A stretch of DNA of 64,000 nucleotides. It comes from Pseudomonas moorei (GTDB lineage Bacteria; Pseudomonadota; Gammaproteobacteria; Pseudomonadales; Pseudomonadaceae). Position numbers and translations under genes: made by a program. Positions within the stretch are counted from its first letter, which is position 1; each line of letters begins with the position of its first letter. Where the stretch lies: assembly GCF_008801475.1 (NCBI RefSeq), contig NZ_VZPP01000001.1, positions 186,001 through 250,000 on the forward strand, written 5' to 3'. The notes beneath the pieces were generated by a model, which did no database searches, was not told the DNA's origin, and saw only the letters and a program-made list of their open reading frames with translations. Shown here one piece after another: positions 1 through 10,853 of the stretch.

Positions 1-2
1 CC

Positions 3-1135
<1,133 letters not shown>

Positions 1136-1139
<4 letters not shown>

Positions 1140-2119
1140 GCCTGCCACGGCTGGCCCCGGAGTTCGCTCTCGACCTGTTACGGGACATGGTACGCATCCG
1201 CCGGCTCGAGGAGCGGGCGGGTGAGTTGTATGGGGAGGGCAAGATACGTGGTTTTCTGCACCTGTACATCGGCGAGGAGGCGGTCGCCGTCGGCGTTCTA
1301 CATGCACTGGCCGACAACGATGCGGTGGTCGCGACGTATCGAGAGCATGGCCACGCCCTGATCAAGGGGGTTGCAATGAACGCGATCATGGCCGAGATGT
1401 ATGGTCGCCAGGAAGGCTGCTCGCGAGGGCGTGGTGGTTCCATGCATCTGTTCGATGCCGATACACGATTCTTCGGCGGAAACGCCATCGTGGCAGGTGG
1501 CTTGCCCCTGACGGTCGGCCTGGCGCTCGCCGAGCGCATGCAGGGTGGATCGCGCCTGTGTGCCTGTTTCTTTGGCGAAGGCGCGATGGCCGAAGGGGCC
1601 TTTCATGAGTCCATCAACCTGGCCGCATTGTGGCAACTGCCGATGCTGTTTTGCTGCGAAAACAATCTCTATGCGATGGGGACTGCCCTGGAGCGTTCAC
1701 AATCGCAAACCGACCTGTGTGCTAAGGCCTCGGCGTACAACGTCGACAACCGGTCTGTGGATGGCATGGACGTGGTGGCCGTGTATGAAGCAACGTGTCA
1801 GGCGGTTGAACACATCCGCGCCGGGCATGGGCCTTTTTTCCTGGAGTTTCGTACTTATCGGTTCCGTGCTCACTCGATGTTCGATCCACAGCTTTACCGG
1901 GACAAGGAAGAGGTAGAGCAATGGAAGCTCCGTGGACCGATTCATACATACAGCGCCCAACTCAAGGCAGAAGGCCTTTTGGACGAACCTGGATTTCTGG
2001 CGATCCTGGCTCAGGTGGACGCTGAAGTGGAGGCCGCCGTTGCCTTTGCCGAGAGCGGCACTCTGGAACCGCTAGAGGATCTGTCCCGTGATGTGTACAC
2101 ACCGGGGGCGACACCATGA
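1136..2119 (+). CDS. pdhA: Pyruvate dehydrogenase-type E1 alpha subunit
   Basis: Thiamine-diphosphate 2-oxoacid dehydrogenase E1 alpha subunit, 327 aa, usual length for the alpha2beta2 family. The ThDP motif starts at [14 protein letters not shown] (about residues 141-154) and ends with CENN some 20 residues later. The phosphorylation-loop-like RFRAHSMFD is also present. It would decarboxylate pyruvate (or acetoin) with the beta subunit encoded next; both genes overlap by ATGA. Pseudomonas housekeeping PDH uses a single-chain AceE, so this heteromeric copy is a second, specialised complex. Acetoin dehydrogenase or a branched-chain E1 are alternatives. Confidence 0.88.
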
Positions 2120-3117
2120 GCATCCGAATGACCTATCGCGAAGCATTGCGCGAGGCTATGCGTGAAGCGTTGCAGCGGGACCCGCGGGTATTTCTGATGG
2201 GTGAAGACGTCGGTCGCTACGGTGGCAGCTACGCCGTCTCACTGGGTTTGCTTGAAGCGTTCGGCCCTGAGCGCATTCGCGACACGCCGCTGTCCGAGTT
2301 GGGTTTTGTGGGGGCCGGTATCGGCGCGGCTTTGGGCGGCATGCGGCCGATTGTGGAAATCATGACCGTGAACTTCAGCCTGCTCGCCCTGGACCCGCTG
2401 ATGAATACCGCTGCCGCCTTGAGGCACATGTCCGGCGGGCAGTTTTCCGTGCCCTTGGTCGTGCGCATGGCGACCGGTGCCGGACGTCAGCTTGCAGCGC
2501 AACACTCCCACAGCCTGGAAGGCTGGTACGCCCATATTCCCGGGCTGAAAATCCTTGCACCGGCGACCGTCGAAGATGCGCGCGGCATGCTCTGGCCCGC
2601 GCTGCTGGACCCGGACCCGGACCCGGTGCTGATATTCGAACATGCCCAGCTCTACAATCTGGAGGGCGATACAGGCGAGTGGGGCGCCGTGGACATCCGT
2701 TGCGCCAAGGTACGCCGCGCCGGCAAGGACCTGAGCCTGATCACTTATGGCGGCATGCTCGGCAAAACCCTGGAGGCCGCCGAACAACTGGCCGGGGAGG
2801 GCATTGATTGCGAGGTTATCGACCTGCGGGTACTGCGCCCTCTGGATGACAAGACGCTGATGGCGTCCGTCTGCAAGACCCGTCGAGCCCTGGTGGTCGA
2901 TGAGGGATGGCGCAGTGGCAGCCTGTCCGCCGAGATCATCACGCGGATCATCGAACAAGCCTTCTTCGAGCTGGATGCGCCGCCGGCACGGGTGTGCAGC
3001 GCCGAGGTGCCGATACCTTATCCCCGGCATCTGGAAGAGGCGGCACTGCCACAAGTGTCGAGCATCGTTGCGGCGGCGCATGCCCTGTGCCAGGGCCTGT
3101 CAGGGGGAGCACCATGA
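2116..3117 (+). CDS. pdhB: Pyruvate dehydrogenase-type E1 beta subunit
   Basis: Transketolase-like beta subunit, 333 aa, partner of the preceding alpha chain. The N-terminal [15 protein letters not shown], the GEDVGRYGG segment and the central [20 protein letters not shown] stretch are family hallmarks. The C-terminal transketolase domain (about residues 200-325) contains the VVDEGWRSG strand. ATGA overlaps at both ends imply strict co-translation with E1 alpha and E2. Confidence 0.88.
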   Translation: MSIRMTYREALREAMREALQRDPRVFLMGEDVGRYGGSYAVSLGLLEAFGPERIRDTPLSELGFVGAGIGAALGGMRPIVEIMTVNFSLLALDPLMNTAAALRHMSGGQFSVPLVVRMATGAGRQLAAQHSHSLEGWYAHIPGLKILAPATVEDARGMLWPALLDPDPDPVLIFEHAQLYNLEGDTGEWGAVDIRCAKVRRAGKDLSLITYGGMLGKTLEAAEQLAGEGIDCEVIDLRVLRPLDDKTLMASVCKTRRALVVDEGWRSGSLSAEIITRIIEQAFFELDAPPARVCSAEVPIPYPRHLEEAALPQVSSIVAAAHALCQGLSGGAP

Positions 3118-4232
3118 TCGAATTCAAACTGCCTTCCCTGGGCGCGGATATGGATGAAGGCAAGTTGCTGGAATGGAAAGTCCAGCCGGGCGATGTGGTC
3201 AAACCGGGGCAGGTCATCGCCGTCGTCGATACCGCCAAGGCGGCCATCGACGTGGAGTGCTGGCATGACGGCACGGTTTTGCAACTGCTGATCGATATCG
3301 GGGCCAAGGTCCCTGTCGGTACCGCCATTGCCTGGTTGTTGGAACCGGGTGAAAGTGCGCAAAGTGTGCAACGACCAGCGTCGCCCGCGCCGTTGCTGAT
3401 CGAAGAGCAACCGTCCACTGAGCGGCGCCTGCGGATTTCTCCCGCGGCGCGCAAGCGTGCTGCCGAGTTGGGAATCAGTACCGGTGAATTGAAAGGCCAT
3501 GGTCCACAGGGCGTCATTACCCTGGAAGACATTGAAACAGCGGCGCGTGTGGCGCCCACGCCTGACCCTGAGCAGGCCATGCGTCGCACGATCGCTGCGG
3601 CCATGAGTCGTTCAAAACGCGAGATTCCCCATTACTACCTCAGCAACACGATCGCCCTGGATAACGCCATGGCCTGGCTGCAGGTCCACAATGCGCAAAG
3701 CACGCTTCAGGAGCGCCTGCTGCCCAGTGTATTGCTGCTCAAAGCGGTGGCGCTGGCCCTGCGCAACTATCCTCAGCTCAACGGCTTCTGGCGCGACAAT
3801 GCGTTCACGCCAGCACCCGATACTGACCTTGGGGTGGCCATCACCTTGCGCCAGGGCGGGCTGGTTGCCCCGGTCCTGCATCGTGTGGCCGACACCCCCC
3901 TGATTCATTTGATGGGTGAACTGGCCAGCCTGGTAGAACGTGCCCGCAGCGGGTCCCTGCGCAGCTCCGAGTTGGGCGGTGCGGGGATCACGGTCACTCA
4001 ACTCGGCGATCAGGGCGTGGACAGCGTTTTGGGCGTGATCTACCCACCCCAAGTGGCGTTGGTCGGCTTCGGTCGGATCAGCGAACGGCCCTGGGTAAAA
4101 GATGGACAGCTGTGTGTCATGCCGACGGTCATCAGCAGTCTGTCCGCCGATCATCGAGTCAGCGACGGGCATTATGGCGCGCGATTCTTGAGCGAAGTCC
4201 GCCGCTTGTTGCAATCCCCGGAGGCTCTTTGA
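3114..4232 (+). CDS. Dihydrolipoamide acyltransferase E2
   Basis: E2 core of the complex, 372 aa, which transfers the acetyl group from E1 to CoA through a lipoyl arm. The ATG at 3114 overlaps the E1 beta stop and begins directly with a lipoyl domain (residues 1-75, probable lipoyl Lys42 in DTAKA). A short linker leads to a peripheral-subunit-binding domain (about 105-140, [15 protein letters not shown]). The catalytic domain ends in DHRVSDG with the active His near 347. There is only one lipoyl domain and no E3 (lipoamide dehydrogenase) nearby, so an E3 from elsewhere must be shared. Confidence 0.9.
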   Translation: MIEFKLPSLGADMDEGKLLEWKVQPGDVVKPGQVIAVVDTAKAAIDVECWHDGTVLQLLIDIGAKVPVGTAIAWLLEPGESAQSVQRPASPAPLLIEEQPSTERRLRISPAARKRAAELGISTGELKGHGPQGVITLEDIETAARVAPTPDPEQAMRRTIAAAMSRSKREIPHYYLSNTIALDNAMAWLQVHNAQSTLQERLLPSVLLLKAVALALRNYPQLNGFWRDNAFTPAPDTDLGVAITLRQGGLVAPVLHRVADTPLIHLMGELASLVERARSGSLRSSELGGAGITVTQLGDQGVDSVLGVIYPPQVALVGFGRISERPWVKDGQLCVMPTVISSLSADHRVSDGHYGARFLSEVRRLLQSPEAL

Positions 4233-4243
4233 GGAGAGGACAC

Positions 4244-4507
4244 ATGGACCGGCAAATGATCCGCAATGAAGTATTGAGTGCCTTGAAGGGCATTGCTCCG
4301 GAACTGGAGACCGAGCTGTTGCGTGCCGACAGGTCACTGCGCGAAGAGGTTGATCTGGACTCCATGGACTGGCTTCGTTTCATCGAGGCGCTGAACCGGC
4401 GCCTGGGAATTGCCATTGCTGAAAGCGACTACCAGCACGTGGACACTCTGGAGAAGCTCATCAGCTACCTCGAGCAAAAGTCCAACCCCGCGCCAGCGCG
4501 CATTTGA
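4244..4507 (+). CDS. Acyl carrier protein-like
   Basis: An 87-aa acidic helical protein with the phosphopantetheine attachment motif DLDSMDW (Ser40). The start at 4244 is preceded by GAGGAGAGGA at good spacing, 11 bp after the E2 stop. A stand-alone carrier protein behind E1/E2 genes is odd: no ketosynthase or NRPS gene is visible. Inference: it may receive the acyl group made by the upstream ligase or E2, or deliver an acyl chain for envelope modification. Confidence 0.8.
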   Translation: MDRQMIRNEVLSALKGIAPELETELLRADRSLREEVDLDSMDWLRFIEALNRRLGIAIAESDYQHVDTLEKLISYLEQKSNPAPARI

Positions 4508-4546
4508 GCGGTGCTGGCGAACTGACCGAGTGGTTTCTTCGCGGGC

Positions 4547-6946
4547 TCAATAACGCAGGTTCTGCTGCCGAAGTCGCGCGAAGCGTGCGAGCGACGCGGC
4601 GTCGAGTGCTTGTGCTGCCTGCGGTGTAGCGCCGTCGCGAATGGCTTGCCACACGGTGGGCGAGCCGACCGAATCGCGGGTTGCCGCAAAGTCGAAGGTG
4701 TCGCGATAGAGCGCGTGCAGGGTGGCAAGCAACGATAATCCCAGGCTTGCCACCGGCACGGCATCGGCCGCCGGATCGCGGGTGATGCTCACCCCGTGAC
4801 AGAGCTGACCGCGCCACGTGGCCTCGGTGGGGACGAAATCGACCGGCTCGAAATGCGCGCCAGCCCCAAGCGCATTCAGCGCGGATGCCAGCCGCTTCGC
4901 ATCGATCCATGGCGCGCCGATCCATTCAAACGGATGCGGTGTGCCGCGTCCCACACTCACATTCGCGCCTTCGAGCAATGCGACATCCGGGTACAAGTCG
5001 AGTTGGCTCAGCGTGCGCAGGTTCGGTGAAAGCGGTACCCAACCCAGGCCGGTGTCGGCAAACGTCATGGCGCGTCGGTAGCCCTGCATCGGCACGACGC
5101 GCAGGTCCGCGCCAATGTGCTTGTTGCGATTGAACAGGCTCGCCAGCTCACCGACCGTCATGCCGGGTTGCAGCGGCGCCGGGAAGTAGCCGGTGAACGA
5201 TGGGTGGCGGCTGTCCAGCACCGGGCCGCCGAATCGCTGCGCACCCAGCGGGTCGGGCCGGTCGAGCACGAACAGCGCAATGCCCCGGGCCGCAGCGGCC
5301 TCGAGCGCATAGCCGAGCGTCGTCTCATAAGTGAAGAAGCGCACGCCGGCATCCTGGATGTCGAACACTAACGCATCCAGAGCCTGCAGCGATTGCGCCG
5401 GGAAGCGCTGCGTGGCGCCGTAGAGGCTGTGTACGGTGAGGCCGGTGGCGGTGTCACGGGTGTCACCGACGCGCTCGTCGACATCGATATCAAGCCCGTG
5501 TTCCGGCGAGAACAGCGCTGCCAACCTGACCCCTGGTGCATGGGCAAGTACGTCGATGGTGCGCCTGCCCCGGGCGTCGAAGCCGCTGCGATTGGTGACC
5601 AAACCCACCCGCAGGCCGGCGAGCGGAGCAAATTGTTGGGCTTGCAGTACGTCGATACCGACCTGGACCGGGCCCGTGGAAGTCGGCAGTCGAGCGGCGG
5701 CCTGCAGCGCCGGCAATGCTGACGGCAACACTTGGCCGATTTGCGCGACGCTTGCCGGCGCGGCGCGGCTTGCTAGCAGCGCGAGCAACTGCGCGCGAAG
5801 GGGGCGAGCGTCACCGTGGTCGTCCGGGTACACGCGGTTGGTGAGGATGACAATGAACTGCCGTGTGACCTGATCGATCCACAGGCCGGTACCTGTGTAG
5901 CCGGTGTGGCCGATGACACCGATCGGCGGCAGACGGTCATGATTCTGCACGAGCGGTGCGCTCAGTTCCCAGCCGAGGCCGCGCCATGGCGTGGACGCGA
6001 GCGCAGAGGCAGGGGCGGCAAGGGCAGCGATGCTCTCGGGCCGCAGAATCCGGGTACTTCCCGCGCGCCCCTGGTTGAGGATCATCTGCGCGAAGCGGGC
6101 CAGGTCGTCGGCGGTGGAAAACAGCCCGGCATTGCCGGAAACGCCGCCCATCCAGCGCGCCGTCGGGTCGTGTACGTGCCCGCGCAGGGTGCCGGTGTCA
6201 TTGGCAAGGGTAGGGGCGCTGCGTGCCGCTCGCGCTGGGTCCGGAAGGAAAACGGTATCGCGCATGCCCAATGGGCTGAAAATGTGAATCCGGCAGTAAG
6301 CGTTGAGTGGCAGGTGGGTGATGCGTTCGACCAACTCGCCAAGCACCACGAAATTCAGGTCGCTGTAAATGACCCGCTCGCCGGGTTCGCTACGCAGGCT
6401 CTGTGCCGCAATGGCGCTCAACACCGCTTCCCGTCCGGCTTTTGCGGGCCGCGCAGGCAGATCCGCCGGCAGCCCCGACGTATGCGCGAGCAACTCACGC
6501 ACGGTGACCGCGTTCTTGCGATGCAGGGCAAAGGCAGGCCAATAGTGAGCAACGGGTTTATCCAGATCGATACGGCCCGCTTCGGCCAGCTGCATCACTG
6601 CGGTAGTGGTGGCGATGGCCTTGGTCAGCGACGCAAGGTCGAACTCGGTATCCAGTGTCATCGGCTCGGGAAAAGGAAGGGTCGCGCGTTGCCCGAACGC
6701 CTGGCGATAGAGCACATGGGTGGGATCGCCGATCAGCACGACGGCCCCTGGCAGGCGTCCGGCGGCGATCTGCCCCTCGACGATCCGTGCGACTTGCAGA
6801 CGCGCGGGCGCATCGAATTCGACGGCGCCGGCGATTGTCGCGGCCGTCAACAGGCCAACCAGCACGGCCCGGCGTATCAGCGTTCCGATCAACGTTGGGG
6901 CAGATCGGCGGCGTCGTAGTGATTGTGTGGGTTCCATAGCATCCAT
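4547..6946 (-). CDS. Serine hydrolase (beta-lactamase/S12) fused to NamZ/DUF1343
   Basis: A 799-aa fusion. Residues about 10-41 form an Arg-rich export signal. Residues 45-400 are a class-C beta-lactamase/S12 esterase domain with SLTK (Ser106, Lys109), YSDLN (Tyr194) and a late GHTG motif. Residues about 425-799 are DUF1343, the family containing the exo-beta-N-acetylmuramidase NamZ (GLVTNRSG, FSPEHG and FDIQDAG motifs). It likely acts on peptidoglycan fragments in the periplasm. It overlaps the upstream DUF4015 gene by 58 bp; a start at Met4 (6937) is possible but also overlaps. Last gene of a leftward three-gene operon and convergent with the ACP gene. Confidence 0.85.
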   Translation of the reverse strand: MDAMEPTQSLRRRRSAPTLIGTLIRRAVLVGLLTAATIAGAVEFDAPARLQVARIVEGQIAAGRLPGAVVLIGDPTHVLYRQAFGQRATLPFPEPMTLDTEFDLASLTKAIATTTAVMQLAEAGRIDLDKPVAHYWPAFALHRKNAVTVRELLAHTSGLPADLPARPAKAGREAVLSAIAAQSLRSEPGERVIYSDLNFVVLGELVERITHLPLNAYCRIHIFSPLGMRDTVFLPDPARAARSAPTLANDTGTLRGHVHDPTARWMGGVSGNAGLFSTADDLARFAQMILNQGRAGSTRILRPESIAALAAPASALASTPWRGLGWELSAPLVQNHDRLPPIGVIGHTGYTGTGLWIDQVTRQFIVILTNRVYPDDHGDARPLRAQLLALLASRAAPASVAQIGQVLPSALPALQAAARLPTSTGPVQVGIDVLQAQQFAPLAGLRVGLVTNRSGFDARGRRTIDVLAHAPGVRLAALFSPEHGLDIDVDERVGDTRDTATGLTVHSLYGATQRFPAQSLQALDALVFDIQDAGVRFFTYETTLGYALEAAAARGIALFVLDRPDPLGAQRFGGPVLDSRHPSFTGYFPAPLQPGMTVGELASLFNRNKHIGADLRVVPMQGYRRAMTFADTGLGWVPLSPNLRTLSQLDLYPDVALLEGANVSVGRGTPHPFEWIGAPWIDAKRLASALNALGAGAHFEPVDFVPTEATWRGQLCHGVSITRDPAADAVPVASLGLSLLATLHALYRDTFDFAATRDSVGSPTVWQAIRDGATPQAAQALDAASLARFARLRQQNLRY

Positions 6947-8157
6947 CCATCGGAGTCAGCGGCATCGGCAGCGTTGATCTGCGTCCCGATCGCCGTCGCG
7001 TCAAACAGGCGATGATCGAACGCATAGTCACGAAAGGCCTGGAGCCACGGACGAAAACGCACCCCCGGCAGACGGGTGCGATGCATCGCCTCGGCCAGGG
7101 AACGCCTGACTATCTGGCCGGGATCGCTCACCGGATCGGTCAAGCCCGGCAGCCCCCATGTGAAGCCCGACGGGTACAGCATCGGCGAAATATAGTCGAG
7201 CGGTGCGCCGAGCAATTCGATCTGCTGGCCGATCGCGGTGTCGTCGAAGTTCCAGCAGACGTAGCCGAAGATGTCCGCGGAGACGAAGACGTTATAGGGC
7301 GCAAGCCGGGTGCGTGCAGCCTCAAGGAAGCCGACGATCGCCTCGGTCCGATTGGCCCGGGTATTGGCCCGGGCAAAGTGCAGGCCAGTCTTGTCTGGAA
7401 AGCGCACATAGTCGAACTGGACTTCATCGAAGCCCATCCGCGCCGCTTCCTCGGCGACATCAAGATTGTGCTGCCAGACGTCCTGCGAAAACGGGTCCAT
7501 CCATTGCAAATTTTCGCCATCGCGCCAGGGTGTGCCGTCGGCGGTGTGCACGCTCCACTGCGGATGGGCGTCGGCGAGCGGATCGTCCTTGAACACCACG
7601 ATCCGTGCGATCAGGTACAGGTGTTGTGCGTGCAACCTGGCAACCAGCGCAGGAAAGTCACGCACATGGGGTACGCGCGTGGTTGCGCGAGCCGCCGCGC
7701 CAATTGCCTCGCGCGCTGCACTGCGGTAAGGGGTGAGGCCGCGGTCGCCCTTGACGTCAATGACCAGGGCATTGATCACGGTATGGTCGGCCAGGCTGAC
7801 GGCCCTGTTGCGGAGGGTCGCGCTGGTCACGCCGAACACCGACAGGTAAACGGCTTTCGGGCGAAAGGGGGTTAACGCCAGTGTCACGGACGTTTCGTCG
7901 GACACCTTGGCTTCACTGCGCAGATAACCCGGAGCGCGGGCCGCGACGCTTTCGCTCGCGCCATCGATGTCGAATCGCCCCTGCTCGTCGGTTCGCGTTA
8001 CACCCGCCGAGGTCGTGACGATCGCGCCGGCCAATGGATCCCGGGTACTGGCGTCGAGTACGACGCCGCTGATGGCCAGGGCCTGACCCGCCAGCAGGGC
8101 GGTGAAGACAAACAACGCCGGGATCACCCGAGGCTTCAACAGGCGCGGCAAGCTCAT
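6889..8157 (-). CDS. Putative glycoside hydrolase, DUF4015-type
   Basis: A 422-aa exported protein. Signal peptide is about residues 1-28 (cleavage near ALA-IS). A carboxypeptidase-regulatory-like beta domain (about 29-95, with GVVLDASTRDPLAGA) is followed by a TIM-barrel domain typical of DUF4015 putative glycosidases: INALVIDVKGDRG, MGFDEVQFDYVRFP with acidic residues in the presumed active site, then the SADIFGYVCWN and YISPMLYPS strands. Its ATG overlaps the TGA of the deacetylase gene. Substrate unknown; the partners suggest an amino-sugar polymer. Confidence 0.8.
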   Translation of the reverse strand: MSLPRLLKPRVIPALFVFTALLAGQALAISGVVLDASTRDPLAGAIVTTSAGVTRTDEQGRFDIDGASESVAARAPGYLRSEAKVSDETSVTLALTPFRPKAVYLSVFGVTSATLRNRAVSLADHTVINALVIDVKGDRGLTPYRSAAREAIGAAARATTRVPHVRDFPALVARLHAQHLYLIARIVVFKDDPLADAHPQWSVHTADGTPWRDGENLQWMDPFSQDVWQHNLDVAEEAARMGFDEVQFDYVRFPDKTGLHFARANTRANRTEAIVGFLEAARTRLAPYNVFVSADIFGYVCWNFDDTAIGQQIELLGAPLDYISPMLYPSGFTWGLPGLTDPVSDPGQIVRRSLAEAMHRTRLPGVRFRPWLQAFRDYAFDHRLFDATAIGTQINAADAADSDGWMLWNPHNHYDAADLPQR

Positions 8158-9002
8158 GGTGAGTTCCCCGTTGCGGACACGGGCGGGGTGTCGGGTTCAC
8201 CGAGCAGGCGGGCGAACGCTTTTGCGCCGTAGGCGTCGGTCATCAGAAAGCGCGGCAGTGCCAGCAGCCGTGCGTGCCGGTCGGCCTTGCGGGCGTCCAG
8301 TGTCAAGCCGACGGTATAGCCTTCGGCTGTGGCGAGGCTGATCAACTCGTCATCGTAGATACCGAACGGCCAGGCGAGCATGTCGACCTGCGCACCGGTT
8401 TGCGCTTCGAGACGTTGCCGCGATTTGCTCAGTTGCATGCGGACAAATTGCTGGAAATCCGCCGGCGTGCGCTGTCGACGCTCGACCTTGAAATTGGGAT
8501 GCCAGAAGGTGTGCGACTGGATGTCCACCAGCCCGGTCTGTTTGAGGGCACGCAATTGCCCCCAGGTCATGGCATAGGACGAATTGGATATCGCCGACGG
8601 GTAGATAAACAGCGTGACCATGAACCGATCGCGCAGCAGCACCGGCAGCAGTTTTTCGTAGACCGAACGGTGCCCGTCGTCGACGGTGATCACCACTGGC
8701 TTGGGCGGTAGCGTTGCATCCGGGGTGCGCAGCCAGTCGACGACCTCGCGCAACTGCACGATCTGGTAGCCATGCTCGCGCAGGACACGCAATTGGGCTT
8801 CGAAGGTGCTCATGCGCACGGTCATCGAGTCATCCGCCGAGTCCGAAAAACGGTGGTAAACCAGTATCGTCACACGCGGCTCGACGCGCTGCACGGCGCT
8901 GTCGGCTCCCCAGGCCAGTGCGCCGATGCACAGCAGCGCGACGCCCATCAGCCACCGCAGCGTAGCCCTGCCGTGGCGATGCAGCCTGAGTTTTACGCAC
9001 AT
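8154..9002 (-). CDS. Polysaccharide deacetylase (NodB/CE4)
   Basis: A 282-aa periplasmic or membrane-anchored carbohydrate esterase with an N-terminal hydrophobic segment (about 17-33). The NodB domain shows YHRF (residues 49-52), the metal/catalytic motif TVDDGH (106-111) and SHTFWHP with the metal-binding His164 and His168. It would remove N-acetyl groups from an amino sugar. First gene of the leftward operon with the DUF4015 and NamZ-fusion genes; together they resemble the deacetylase-plus-hydrolase pairing of PgaB, split over separate genes (inference). Confidence 0.85.
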   Translation of the reverse strand: MCVKLRLHRHGRATLRWLMGVALLCIGALAWGADSAVQRVEPRVTILVYHRFSDSADDSMTVRMSTFEAQLRVLREHGYQIVQLREVVDWLRTPDATLPPKPVVITVDDGHRSVYEKLLPVLLRDRFMVTLFIYPSAISNSSYAMTWGQLRALKQTGLVDIQSHTFWHPNFKVERRQRTPADFQQFVRMQLSKSRQRLEAQTGAQVDMLAWPFGIYDDELISLATAEGYTVGLTLDARKADRHARLLALPRFLMTDAYGAKAFARLLGEPDTPPVSATGNSP

Positions 9003-9183
9003 GTCAGTGCTCCTGCGCGAGTCATTTCCACCCGCATTGCCCCTCTCGCGAAAGCGTGCCTGGCGTATTCAGTGTGCAGCGCGCGCACAGCGTCCTTCTG
9101 ATGCAGATCAAATTCGTACGAGGTCGTCTCGCACTGCCGTGGGCGAGACTTCGGACGAAACGAAAGGCCGGTTCAGCGTTGAA

Positions 9184-9197
9184 TTGATCTAAATCAA
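9184..9197. promoter_or_regulatory. Anr/FNR box
   Basis: TTGATCTAAATCAA is a perfect FNR-family palindrome. Placing its centre at -41.5 puts a start site near 9232, 25 bp before the nitroreductase ATG, with TTTATG as a possible -10. It may also act on the divergent deacetylase operon. Confidence 0.85.
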
Positions 9198-9256
9198 CAG
9201 CAGGTGCCCATGCCTGGCCGACTTTATGGAACGACCCCATTTTGTGGTACGCATTC

Positions 9257-9817
9257 ATGAACATTGACCAGGCCATTTCCGGACGGCGCTCGACGCGCGA
9301 ATACACGACTGAAGCGGTTGATGAAAAAATCATTCGTCGTTTGATCAATGCCGCCGTCCTGGCGCCCAGTGCGGTAAACCAGCAACCCTGGACGTTCACG
9401 GTGATTCGTGACCAGGAACTGCTGGACCGGATCTCCCGTGAAGCAAAGGCCTACATGCTCGCAACAATGTCGGCCGGCCCGCACTCCGGGCACTTCCATG
9501 GGTTGCTGACGGACGAAGACTTCCAGATTTTCTACCACGCGCCAGTGCTCATCCTCATTTCTGGAAATATGCCGGGCCAGTGGATCGTCGAAGACTGCTC
9601 GCTGGCCGCCGAGAACCTGATGCTTGCCGCGTATGCCGAAGGGCTGGGTAGCTGTTGGATCGGTTTCGCTCAAGGCTTTCTCAATACGCCGCAGGGCAAG
9701 AAGACCCTCGGTCTGCCTGCCGAGTGGACGCCAGTGGCGCCCATCATCGTCGGCTATCCGGAGACCAGCCCGGTGCCTGTTGCGCACAGGGAGCCGGTGA
9801 TTCGCTGGATGGGTTGA
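9257..9817 (+). CDS. Nitroreductase-family FMN oxidoreductase
   Basis: A 186-aa nitroreductase-fold enzyme that would use FMN and NAD(P)H to reduce nitro, quinone or enone substrates. The N-terminal RRSTREY motif (FMN phosphate binding), APSAVNQQPW and the C-terminal GSCWIGF segment are typical. The ATG at 9257 gives the family's usual N terminus; an in-frame TTG at 9242 is less likely. A perfect Anr box lies 60 bp upstream, which predicts low-oxygen induction. Confidence 0.88.
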   Translation: MNIDQAISGRRSTREYTTEAVDEKIIRRLINAAVLAPSAVNQQPWTFTVIRDQELLDRISREAKAYMLATMSAGPHSGHFHGLLTDEDFQIFYHAPVLILISGNMPGQWIVEDCSLAAENLMLAAYAEGLGSCWIGFAQGFLNTPQGKKTLGLPAEWTPVAPIIVGYPETSPVPVAHREPVIRWMG

Positions 9818-9845
9818 TCTTCACGGCCAAGCCCGATGCACCTGC

Positions 9846-10811
9846 CTAATCGCATTCAAATGCGCCATTTTCCGCGAGCAAAGTGGCGATCAGGGCGGTG
9901 CTGTCGATGACGTGCACGTGCTGCTTCACACAATCGGTAGACAGGCGAAATGGCGGTATGCCGTCAGCAATCGCAATGTGCTCGAACAACGGCGGGTCAA
10001 ACAGCTGCTCGCCATTGGTGAACAAACCATGGGTGGCGGCGGCGAATATCCGCGCCGCCCCATCTCTTTGGCAGGCAAGGCCGGCACGTTTGAGCGTTTC
10101 ACCGGTGCTGATCAGGTCGTCGAACACAATGGCGGTCTTGCCCGCGACGTCGCCGACCAGCAGGGTGCCCGTCAACGTCATGTGAACACGGTGTTTTTCC
10201 ATCAACGCACTGCCCACCGGACGCCCCAGTTGTCGTTCGAGGGCCTGGCGAAACTGCTCGGCGCGCTTGGCGCCGCCGGAGTCCGGGGATACCGCCACCA
10301 CATCGGCATCACCGACATGCCTGGCGAAGTGACGGGCGAACAATTCTGCACACTGCACGTTCCGCGCGGGAATACGAAAGGCATTGTCGAACGCCGCCGG
10401 GTTATGCACTTCCAGCGCCATCAGACGATCGATGCCGCAGGCTTCAATCAGGGTCGCCACGTAACGCGTGATCGTAGGGTCCTGTGGTTGGCTGCGGCGA
10501 TCCTTGCGTCCGTAGCAAAGGTAAGGCGTAACGACTTGCACATGGCGAGCGCCGGCATCCTTGAGCGCACCGCAAAAAAACAACAGGCGGCACAGCTTGT
10601 CGTTGGCGCTCTGCCGGTCATCCCCATACAGGGAATGGAACACCACAACCTCGCGGCCGTTAACCGAATCGAGCGGCCGGCATTTATGCTCGCCATCTTC
10701 GTAGTCGCGCTCCTCATGGAGCGCCAGCGCGCAGCCCAGTCGCTGCGCGACAGCGGTTGCGTAGTCCTCACTGCCTTGCAGAGCGAAAAGAAGCGGGCGA
10801 TGGCTGAGCAT
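9846..10811 (-). CDS. Ribose-phosphate pyrophosphokinase paralogue
   Basis: A 321-aa PRPP synthetase-like protein (ribose-5-P + ATP to PRPP + AMP). Features include DYEDGEHKCRP near the N terminus, PYLCYGRKDRR (the flexible-loop and ATP region) and the PRPP-binding VFDDLISTGETL. It is divergent enough from the housekeeping Prs to be a second copy. It follows the PyrR-like gene by 42 bp on the same strand, so one Anr-controlled unit would link PRPP synthesis with base salvage. Confidence 0.85.
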   Translation of the reverse strand: MLSHRPLLFALQGSEDYATAVAQRLGCALALHEERDYEDGEHKCRPLDSVNGREVVVFHSLYGDDRQSANDKLCRLLFFCGALKDAGARHVQVVTPYLCYGRKDRRSQPQDPTITRYVATLIEACGIDRLMALEVHNPAAFDNAFRIPARNVQCAELFARHFARHVGDADVVAVSPDSGGAKRAEQFRQALERQLGRPVGSALMEKHRVHMTLTGTLLVGDVAGKTAIVFDDLISTGETLKRAGLACQRDGAARIFAAATHGLFTNGEQLFDPPLFEHIAIADGIPPFRLSTDCVKQHVHVIDSTALIATLLAENGAFECD

Positions 10812-10853
10812 GGTTTGGCTCCTTTGAGGCTCATCGAACGAACAGTCGCGCCG

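Noticed and set aside
5816..6919. Long + strand frames opposite the NamZ-fusion gene
   Set aside because: They mirror high-GC antisense frames of a clear gene and have no family motif.
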